This document shows, one piece after another, positions 6,385 through 12,144 of a stretch of 12,144 nucleotides of DNA. The stretch covers positions 1 through 12,144 of the forward strand of contig OMRN01000143.1 in assembly GCA_900313265.1 (NCBI GenBank). The letters run 5' to 3'. The first letter of the stretch is position 1; each line of letters begins with the position of its first letter. Under the pieces are notes generated by a model. The model did no database searches. It was not told the origin of the DNA and was given only the letters and a program-made list of their open reading frames with translations. The stretch is from an uncultured Lachnospiraceae bacterium (GTDB lineage: Bacteria > Bacillota > Clostridia > Lachnospirales > Lachnospiraceae). The position numbers and the translations under genes are program-made.

Positions 6385-7167
6385 ATGTTAGCAGAAAAAA
6401 GAGTTTTTTGGAATAACGCAGCCAAAGAACTTAAAATTTCAAAGGAAGCATTCGTTAACTTCGTAAAAGTTTACAGTGACGATTTTTCCAAAAAAGCAAT
6501 TTGCGCTTTCTCGATGCACAGAAAAGAAGCCATTGCGGCTGCAGCGGTACTTACCGCATCCGTTTTAGCTACATCGGTAATTGTAGGTGCAAATTATCAG
6601 CAGAGAAGAATTATTACGGAAGCAAATGATGTTGTGGCTTCCCAGATTCTCGGAAATGAAAATACCATAGCAACAAATACACTGACCAAAAGACCGGATC
6701 GTCCGATTCTTACACCGATTGTTTCCGGTGGAAACAGCACTGCTCCGATGAGGACTTCGGATGTCATCACTCCGTCCCAGGCCGCTTACAGCATGGAAAA
6801 TGTTGAACTTTTAGCACAGATGATGTTTGCGGAAGAAGGTGTATTCTTCTCCTGGAGCGCAAACGATCCCGCAACCATCGAGCGTGTACACAAACTCGCG
6901 GGAAGCGTTATTTTACACCGCTTAAATTCCCATTACAGCGGTGCCCAGACGATTGCGGATGTTCTTTATTCGCCCGGACAGTATGATATTCATACCATCA
7001 TGCGTGTGGAATCAAGACAGACGATGCCTCCCCAGGTTTATCAGTGGGCGGAAGAACTCTTAACCGAAGGAGCTTTGGGACCGGATACGCTGGTATTCCA
7101 GGCTCAGTTCGTACAGGGCTCGTCAGTATATGATCACATTGGTAATCAGTACTTCTGCTGCCGTTAA
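6385..7167 (+). CDS. Membrane-anchored SleB-like cell-wall hydrolase
   Basis: Predicted peptidoglycan hydrolase of the SleB/Hydrolase_2 family. The 260-residue protein has a short cytoplasmic N-terminus, one hydrophobic segment (about 49-69, preceded by His-Arg-Lys), a Thr/Pro/Ser-rich linker (about 85-135), and a catalytic domain at 138-260 placed outside the membrane. Family features are LLAQMMFAEEG (142-152) with a candidate catalytic Glu150, AGSVILHRLNS (172-182), IADVLYSPGQY (190-200) and the terminal HIGNQYFC (251-258), matching the usual IGKHIFC ending. No lipobox or cleavage site is evident, so it is probably anchored. The start at 6385 was chosen because GAGGA lies four bases upstream; the in-frame ATG at 6331 has no SD and lies inside the structured leader. 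It is the only plus-strand gene. It resembles vegetative relatives as much as spore-cortex SleB, so a germination role is not implied. Confidence 0.82.
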   Translation: MLAEKRVFWNNAAKELKISKEAFVNFVKVYSDDFSKKAICAFSMHRKEAIAAAAVLTASVLATSVIVGANYQQRRIITEANDVVASQILGNENTIATNTLTKRPDRPILTPIVSGGNSTAPMRTSDVITPSQAAYSMENVELLAQMMFAEEGVFFSWSANDPATIERVHKLAGSVILHRLNSHYSGAQTIADVLYSPGQYDIHTIMRVESRQTMPPQVYQWAEELLTEGALGPDTLVFQAQFVQGSSVYDHIGNQYFCCR

Positions 7168-7204
7168 TAAAGCCAGTTCATCATGACAATATACCCAAAC
7201 AGGA

Positions 7205-7234
7205 AAAAGACCGGAACTCGTTTCCGGTTTTTTT
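7205..7234. terminator. Bidirectional intrinsic terminator between the wall hydrolase and mfd
   Basis: ACCGGAA (7210-7216) pairs with TTCCGGT (7222-7228) around a 5-nt loop, followed on the plus strand by seven T residues (7228-7234). On the minus strand the same stem is followed by CTTTTT, so it can end both convergent transcripts. It begins about 40 bp after the hydrolase stop and lies about 70 bp beyond the mfd stop. Confidence 0.85.
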
Positions 7235-7251
7235 CTTGTTTGCGAGGCAAA

Positions 7252-7288
7252 GGTGACAGGCACTTTTGGTACAAAAGTGCCTGTCACC
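7252..7288. repeat. Perfect 17-bp inverted repeat (REP-like hairpin), copy 1
   Basis: Arms 7252-7268 and 7272-7288 are perfect complements around a 3-nt GTA loop. The outer arm, GGTGACAGGCAC, matches the outer arm of the hairpin at 11516-11555 in 11 of 12 positions, while the apex differs. Neither strand has a proper U-run after the stem, so it is not a standard terminator. A dispersed REP/MITE-like palindromic element is the best explanation. It lies between the terminator and the mfd stop, which is only 15 bp away. Confidence 0.7.
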
Positions 7289-7303
7289 CGGAGGAGGGGT
7301 CCC

Positions 7304-10300
7304 CTATATATACAGCCCCTGCAGTGCATCCACAATATTCTCTGCCGCATTCATCAGCGTAATTTCGTCGATTTCCGCGATTCCCTCGACCGGATAGGTA
7401 TAGACAAATCCGGGATTGTTTCCGGAAACATATTTCATTTTCCCGTCAAACGAGGATAAAAATCCCGGCACTTTGGAAACATTCACCGGCGCATCCTTTA
7501 AAAGCGTGATTTTTAAGGTTCCGTATCCGCCTTTTATTTCCGTTACGTAAAGTGCTTTGGCCCTGGCACGGAGAAGTGCCACCGAAAGCAGGTTTTCCGC
7601 GGCTTTCGGAAGTTCTCCGAAACGGTCTTTTAGTTCGTCCCGGAATTCTTCGTAATCCGTCTTGCCCTCAATGGAAGCAATCTTATGATACATTTCGAGT
7701 TTCTGCGGTTCGTTTACGATATAATCCGAAGGAAGGTAGGCATTGATGTCCAAATCGGCTGCCGTTTCAAAATCTTCTTCCTTCTTCTTTTCGCCCTTCG
7801 CATCCAAAACGGCTTCGTTTAACATCTTGCAGTAAAGTTCGAATCCGACGGCATCCATGTGTCCGTGCTGTTTGACGCCGAGCATGTTTCCGGCTCCGCG
7901 GATTTCCAGATCGCGCATGCTGATTTTAAATCCCGAACCGAGTTCCGTGAATTCACGAATGGCTTCCAGTCTTTTCTGCGCTTCCTCTTTTAAGATTTTA
8001 TTTCTCGAATACATCAAGAAGGCGTAGGCATTCCGATAGCTTCTTCCCACGCGTCCGCGAAGCTGGTAAAGCTGCGCAAGACCGTAGCGGTCCGAATCAT
8101 CGATAATAATCGTATTAACATTCGGAATGTCGAGGCCGGTTTCGATAATCGTGGTTGAAATCAGCACGTCAATGTTCCCTGCAATAAAATCATGCATGAT
8201 ATCTTCCAGTTCCCGTTCATTCATCTGACCGTGAGCATAGGCTATTCGGGCATTCGGAATCAGTTCGGACACACGCTCCGACACATTGGTAATATCGTTA
8301 ATCCGGTTATGGACATAGTAAACCTGTCCGCCCCTTACGATTTCCCGGCTGATGGCCTCACGAACCATCTCTTCGTTATATTCCATGACGAATGTCTGAA
8401 TCGGCCGGCGGTCGGACGGACCTTCTTCGAGAATCGACATATCGCGGATTCCGACCAGACTCATATTCAGGGTTCTCGGAATCGGCGTCGCCGTAAGGGT
8501 CAGCACATCGACTTCGTTTTTGAGTTTTTTCAGTTTCTCTTTATGGGCAACTCCGAAACGCTGTTCCTCGTCAATAATCAAAAGGCCCAGATTCTTCGGT
8601 TCGATATCCTTCGAAAGCAGGCGGTGCGTTCCGATGACGATATCCACCGTCCCTTTTCTTAAGCGCTCCGCGGTCTTTTTCAGTTCCGTATTCGAACGGA
8701 ATCGCGACATTAATTCAATTTCCACCGGATAGTTCTTCATGCGCTCGCGGAAAGTATTGTAATGCTGCTCCGCCAAAATGGTGGTAGGCACTAAGAAAAG
8801 TACCTGGTACCCGTCCATGACCGCCTTGAACGCGGCACGGATGGCAATTTCGGTTTTCCCGAAACCGACATCCCCGCAGATTAAGCGCTCCATGATTTTT
8901 CCGCTTTCCATATCCGCCTTGGTGGCTTCAATCGCGGCAATCTGGTCTTCGGTCTCCTCATACGGAAACATTTCCTCGAACTCTTTTTGCCAGACCGTAT
9001 CGGGGCTGAAGCGGTGTCCCTCCAGCCGTTTTCTGGCGGAATACAGTTCGACCAAATCCTTTGCGATTCCTAAAACCGCTTCGTGAACCTTCGCCTTGGT
9101 CTTCGTCCATTCCTGGGTTCCGAGCGTGTTGATTTTGGGGATTTTTCCTTCCTTTGAGGAATACTTCATCACCGCATCGAAGGAAGAAGCAAGAACGTAT
9201 AGATTCGCATTCTTCGCATATTCTATTTTCATATAGTCTTTCGTAATGCCGTCAATCGTGACTTTTTCGATTCCGCGGTAAATTCCGATTCCGTAATTTT
9301 CGTGGACCACATAATCCCCGACGGAAAGTTCGCTGAAATCGCGGATTTTTTCGCCGGAATAATTTTTCTTCTTTTTCTTCCGGCGCTCCCTTCCGAATAA
9401 ATCCGTATCGGACATGACGCAGAAACGAATCTCCGGAAATTCGTAGCCCTGACGCACCATGCCGCGGCAGGTCATGACCTCTTTCGGCATCAGGATGCGG
9501 TTTGTATCCTCGCTGTAAAATGCCGTAATTCCTTCGTCCGTCAGGCTCTCGGCAATACGCTTTGCTCTCGTTCTCGAAGAGGAAACCACCAGAATGCGGT
9601 ATCCCTTCTTCCGGTAATCGGACAGATCCTTTAAAAGAAGCTCCACGGAGCCGTTATAGGAATGAACCGGTTTCATTTTTACGGGAATTTCCGTGGTAAA
9701 ATTCAGTTTCGTATGGACATAGTCCTCTTTAGTCAGCGCCACCACGGTTTCACCGTTTAAACTTTTTATCGCTTCCGTGGCGGGTTTTAGAAGATTAATC
9801 TGACCCGGAATGGCATATCCCTTTTCAATCCGGTGGTAAAAACTGTCACGAAACTCCGCTTCCACCGCTTCCATTCTGGTATCCGACCAGGACGGTTCGT
9901 CGATAAAATAAATTCTGCTGTTTCCTTCGAATAAATCCGAAAAGCTTTCCGCATCGGGATAAAAATAGCGGATATATCCTTCCAGCGCGCCGGTTTCGCC
10001 CCACTCTTCCACCTGTTCTTTCAGCGCTTCCCAGTCATGAACAAGCCGGTGTGCTTCCTCGTTCATTGCTTTGTCGCGGAAAGACTGCTCCGTGCTTTTA
10101 ATCTCTTTATCGATTAAGGCAAATCCCTTCATCCGGTCCTCTTTGGATAACAGGAATTCGCAGGCCGGATAAATGACCGCCTCCGGAACGGTCTGAATCG
10201 AACGCTGCGTGGAAGCATCGAAATACCGGACGGAATCCACTTCATCGCCCCACAGTTCGATACGAAACGGATTTTCTTCGGTCAGGTCAAAAATATCCAC

Positions 10301-10831
10301 AATACCGCCGCGGATGGCAAACTGTCCGGGTTCCTCCACGCCGGCGCATTTGCGGTAACCCATGCGCGCAAGCCGCAAACTGAGTGCCTTCTCTTCTAAG
10401 ACACTGCCCGGGGTAATTTTAAGCACATTTTCCTTAAAAACACGCAGCGGCACAAGCGGTTTCATCAGCGTATCGATGCAGGTAACGATTGTAAGTTTTC
10501 CGCCCTCTAAAATTTTTCGAAGGACTTTCATGCGGCCTCTGGTGATGTCATTTGAATAAATGTCCGCCTGATAGAAAATCACGTCTTTCGTCGGAAAATA
10601 CTGAACATCCGGCTCAAACATCGTAAATTCTTCCGCTAACTCCCTGGCCCTCATTTCGTTATGAGTAAGAATAACGCGTACATCAAAAGAAGTACCGAGA
10701 GAATGAATAAACGGAAGTTTTCCGCTCTCGGTACACCCTGTCAGCTCTATTCTTTTTTCTCCCCTGCGAATTGCCGACTGAAGTTTTTCGTATTCACCCA
10801 GTTCCCGAAGGGGTGATGTAATTAATTCCAC
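7304..10831 (-). CDS. mfd: Transcription-repair coupling factor Mfd
   Basis: A 1175-residue ATP-driven DNA translocase that dislodges RNA polymerase stalled at lesions and recruits UvrA for nucleotide excision repair; the length is typical. Domains in order are a UvrB-like N-terminal module (about 1-350), the RNA-polymerase-interacting domain (about 500-570, starting GDYVVHENYGIG), and the superfamily 2 translocase. The translocase shows Walker A GDVGFGKT (653-660), the DEEQ box (754-757), TATPIPRTL (about 780-790), TTIIETGLDIPN and the RGRVGRS motif (about 919-925). The C-terminal TRCF domain spans roughly 1020-1120. The basic run KKKKK just before the RID is usual for the family. The start codon is GTG, with GGGAG six bases upstream. 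It lies 71 bp after pth with no terminator between, so cotranscription is likely. All helicase motifs appear intact. Confidence 0.98.
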   Translation of the reverse strand: MELITSPLRELGEYEKLQSAIRRGEKRIELTGCTESGKLPFIHSLGTSFDVRVILTHNEMRARELAEEFTMFEPDVQYFPTKDVIFYQADIYSNDITRGRMKVLRKILEGGKLTIVTCIDTLMKPLVPLRVFKENVLKITPGSVLEEKALSLRLARMGYRKCAGVEEPGQFAIRGGIVDIFDLTEENPFRIELWGDEVDSVRYFDASTQRSIQTVPEAVIYPACEFLLSKEDRMKGFALIDKEIKSTEQSFRDKAMNEEAHRLVHDWEALKEQVEEWGETGALEGYIRYFYPDAESFSDLFEGNSRIYFIDEPSWSDTRMEAVEAEFRDSFYHRIEKGYAIPGQINLLKPATEAIKSLNGETVVALTKEDYVHTKLNFTTEIPVKMKPVHSYNGSVELLLKDLSDYRKKGYRILVVSSSRTRAKRIAESLTDEGITAFYSEDTNRILMPKEVMTCRGMVRQGYEFPEIRFCVMSDTDLFGRERRKKKKKNYSGEKIRDFSELSVGDYVVHENYGIGIYRGIEKVTIDGITKDYMKIEYAKNANLYVLASSFDAVMKYSSKEGKIPKINTLGTQEWTKTKAKVHEAVLGIAKDLVELYSARKRLEGHRFSPDTVWQKEFEEMFPYEETEDQIAAIEATKADMESGKIMERLICGDVGFGKTEIAIRAAFKAVMDGYQVLFLVPTTILAEQHYNTFRERMKNYPVEIELMSRFRSNTELKKTAERLRKGTVDIVIGTHRLLSKDIEPKNLGLLIIDEEQRFGVAHKEKLKKLKNEVDVLTLTATPIPRTLNMSLVGIRDMSILEEGPSDRRPIQTFVMEYNEEMVREAISREIVRGGQVYYVHNRINDITNVSERVSELIPNARIAYAHGQMNERELEDIMHDFIAGNIDVLISTTIIETGLDIPNVNTIIIDDSDRYGLAQLYQLRGRVGRSYRNAYAFLMYSRNKILKEEAQKRLEAIREFTELGSGFKISMRDLEIRGAGNMLGVKQHGHMDAVGFELYCKMLNEAVLDAKGEKKKEEDFETAADLDINAYLPSDYIVNEPQKLEMYHKIASIEGKTDYEEFRDELKDRFGELPKAAENLLSVALLRARAKALYVTEIKGGYGTLKITLLKDAPVNVSKVPGFLSSFDGKMKYVSGNNPGFVYTYPVEGIAEIDEITLMNAAENIVDALQGLYI

Positions 10832-10902
10832 TTACATCTCCCGTAAAATCTTTCCCGGCCGGCTGTTGCTGTCTTTCAAAAAATGTCCGGCCGTTTTCAT
10901 CC

Positions 10903-11496
10903 TTAAGATTCTTCCGAATCACTTGCCGCAACCTTGCGGTTATACCGGTTCATCGCCTCCTCCACTTTCCCCTGCATGAGGTAAAGAACGGCCTCACAGG
11001 CTTTATCGACGGCTTCTTTCTCCGCCTCTTTCTCTTCTTCGGAAAAATGGCCGAGGACGTAATCCTTAAGATCCATACGGGACGGCTTCTCCCCGACTCC
11101 GATTTTGATACGCAGAAATACTTCGCCGCCTAAGTGGGCGATGATATTTTTGATTCCGTTATGTCCGCCGGCACTCCCCTTCGGACGGATCCGAAGCTGC
11201 CCCACCGGAAGGGATATGTCATCGTAAACGACAATCAGTTCGCTCTCCGGATCGATTTTATAATAATCGCAGGCAGGACGAACGGCCTCTCCGCTTAAAT
11301 TCATATAGGTAAGCGGCTTGATTAAAAGGACTTTCTGCCCTTCGATTACACCTTTTCCCACAAGCGAATTAAATTTCCTCTCCGTAAAACCGATATTGTA
11401 CTTTTCCGCCAGGGCATCCACCGTGGCATAACCGATATTGTGTCTGGTAGAAGCATATTCCCTGCCGGGATTTCCTAAACCCGCAATAATAAACAT
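10903..11496 (-). CDS. pth: Peptidyl-tRNA hydrolase
   Basis: Cytoplasmic esterase that frees tRNA from peptidyl-tRNAs dropped by the ribosome, an essential recycling step in most bacteria. The 197-residue protein shows all landmarks: GLGNPG (6-11, Asn9), TRHNIG (17-22) with catalytic His19, TYMNLSGE (63-70, Asn66), VVYDDISLPVG (89-99, Asp92/Asp93) and GSAGGHNGIKNI (107-118, Asn113). The C-terminal tail (about 145-197) is charged and variable, as usual. The ATG is preceded by GGAG with a six-base spacer. mfd follows after 71 bp, the arrangement common in Firmicutes. The leader side carries the long hairpin at 11516-11555, about 20 bp before the start. Confidence 0.97.
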   Translation of the reverse strand: MFIIAGLGNPGREYASTRHNIGYATVDALAEKYNIGFTERKFNSLVGKGVIEGQKVLLIKPLTYMNLSGEAVRPACDYYKIDPESELIVVYDDISLPVGQLRIRPKGSAGGHNGIKNIIAHLGGEVFLRIKIGVGEKPSRMDLKDYVLGHFSEEEKEAEKEAVDKACEAVLYLMQGKVEEAMNRYNRKVAASDSEES

Positions 11497-11515
11497 TTTT
11501 CTCTCCGTTAGTCAA

Positions 11516-11555
11516 GGTGCCAGGCACCATTAAATTCTTAATGGTACCTGGCACC
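11516..11555. repeat. 18-bp inverted repeat with one mismatch (REP-like hairpin), copy 2
   Basis: Arms 11516-11533 and 11538-11555 pair with one mismatch around a 4-nt loop (ATTC). The outer arm, GGTGCCAGGCAC, matches copy 1 (7252-7288) at 11 of 12 positions; the inner part is unrelated and AT-rich. On the minus strand, which is the direction of glgD and pth, no U-run follows, so it is not a usual terminator; on the plus strand it is followed by GTTTT. It sits between glgD and pth, close to the pth ribosome binding site. Confidence 0.7.
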
Positions 11556-11632
11556 GTTTTGCCCCATAACTTCTCTAAAAAGTTTTTCGAACCTGAATAC
11601 TATTCGCCTGCGATTGTCCCCCAACAAAGGCC

Positions 11633-11659
11633 GGCTTTTTCGTAACCCCAAACGAAGCC
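11633..11659 (-). other. Imperfect hairpin just after glgD, possibly a weak terminator
   Basis: Read on the minus strand, GGCTTCGT (11652-11659) can pair with ACGAA and AGCC (11633-11643), with a two-base AA bulge and an 8-nt loop. It starts two bases after the glgD stop. No U-run follows, so it is not a canonical terminator. The remaining DNA to 11556 holds no gene and no convincing promoter. Confidence 0.3.
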
Positions 11660-11660
11660 A

Positions 11661-12144
11661 TTACTGAACTTCGTATCTTTCGGTCTTCTCGATTAAAACC
11701 TTCACCTCTCCGTCACCCACATAACGGGAATTTGCACGGATGGTGTTGCGGCTTTCAACGATACAGTTTTCAATCGTGGTATTGTCTCCGATATAAACAT
11801 CATTCAGAATAATGGAATTCTTGATATGACAGTTATTTCCGACAAATACTTTCTTGAAAATCAGGGAATCTTCCACTATGCCGTTTACGATGGTTCCCGA
11901 AGCAACCAGGGAATTACGTACATCTGCGCCGACATTGTATTTTGCGGGAGGAAGATCATCCACCTTGGAATATACATCCGGATACTGACGGAAGAAATAA
12001 TCCCGAACGTCCGGTTTTAAGAAATCCATGTTGGTTTCGAAATAATCTTCCACTGTTGCGATATTCTTCCAGTAATCCTTCATCTTGTAACCGAAGATTC
12101 TCTTCATCTCTTTGTAACGAATCAGAATATCGGCAACAAAATCA
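11661..12144 (-). CDS. glgD: GlgD subunit of glucose-1-phosphate adenylyltransferase (3' part)
   Basis: GlgD is the Firmicutes partner of GlgC in ADP-glucose synthesis for glycogen; it is usually a regulatory or weakly catalytic subunit. Only the last 160 residues are visible; the frame is open to the window edge, with DFVADILIRYKE preceding the internal Met, so no start lies inside the window. The visible part has the linker MKDYWKNIATVEDYFETNMDFL and then a left-handed beta-helix made of hexapeptide-like turns (about 80 residues), for example LIFKKVFVGNNCHIKNSIIL and DVYIGDNTTIENCIV. The linker and helix distinguish it from plain hexapeptide acyltransferases. GlgC also has this fold, but the short acidic start and divergent helix fit GlgD better. 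The family call is firm; the D rather than C assignment is slightly less so. Confidence 0.88.
   Translation of the reverse strand, partial: DFVADILIRYKEMKRIFGYKMKDYWKNIATVEDYFETNMDFLKPDVRDYFFRQYPDVYSKVDDLPPAKYNVGADVRNSLVASGTIVNGIVEDSLIFKKVFVGNNCHIKNSIILNDVYIGDNTTIENCIVESRNTIRANSRYVGDGEVKVLIEKTERYEVQ

Noticed and set aside
7252..7288. The hairpin after mfd as an intrinsic terminator
   Set aside because: Only three T residues follow the stem on the mfd strand; the separate hairpin at 7205-7234 has real U-runs in both directions and explains termination better.
11516..11555. The hairpin upstream of pth as the glgD terminator
   Set aside because: On the minus strand it is followed by TTGAC, not a U-run, and it shares an arm with the other dispersed hairpin.
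11556..11632. A TTGGGG...TAGTAT pair upstream of pth as its promoter
   Set aside because: The hexamers are poor, the spacing is 16 bp, and the long palindrome intervenes before the start; not enough to call.
1..12144. A hidden defence, mobile or secretion system
   Set aside because: All coding regions are accounted for by housekeeping or envelope families; there are no integrases, toxin-antitoxin pairs, repeats of CRISPR type or base-composition islands.

Overview
This window looks like core chromosome from a mid-GC Firmicute, most likely a Clostridia/Lachnospiraceae-type bacterium. The support is a GlgD-type glycogen subunit, a RelQ-type small alarmone synthetase, a SleB-like cell-wall hydrolase, pth next to mfd, and strong purine-rich ribosome binding sites. 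This placement is inferred from gene families and gene order; there is no rRNA or other taxonomic marker. I see no CRISPR array, transposase, phage gene, tRNA or obvious defence system.

Layout. Nearly everything is on the minus strand. The right end (11661-12144) is the 3' end of glgD, running off the window. A 164-bp gap with a long hairpin (11516-11555) separates it from pth (10903-11496) and mfd (7304-10831, GTG start). A convergent gap follows, holding a second long hairpin (7252-7288) and a bidirectional terminator (7205-7234). The only plus-strand gene is a membrane-anchored SleB-like cell-wall hydrolase (6385-7167). It has a strong promoter preceded by helically phased TGTTAC-like repeats, and a leader that can fold into a hairpin and a pseudoknot. 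Divergent from it is a tightly packed minus-strand cluster: asnS (4619-6013), asnA (3595-4605), lspA (2908-3585), an amidohydrolase (2130-2921), a dGTPase-like HD hydrolase (846-2105) and relQ (40-669).

How the genes fit together. asnA makes asparagine and asnS charges it onto tRNA. lspA matures lipoproteins and the divergent hydrolase acts on the wall, so the centre of the window has an envelope flavour. The dGTPase-like protein and RelQ both act on guanine nucleotides, which suggests a nucleotide/stringent-response module at the distal end of the cluster. pth rescues peptidyl-tRNAs and mfd couples transcription to repair; this pair is a well-known Firmicutes neighbourhood.

The coding content is conventional. 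The observations most worth following are non-coding: two related long hairpins that bracket pth-mfd, a WalR/OmpR-family-like operator on the wall-hydrolase promoter, and the structured leader of that gene.
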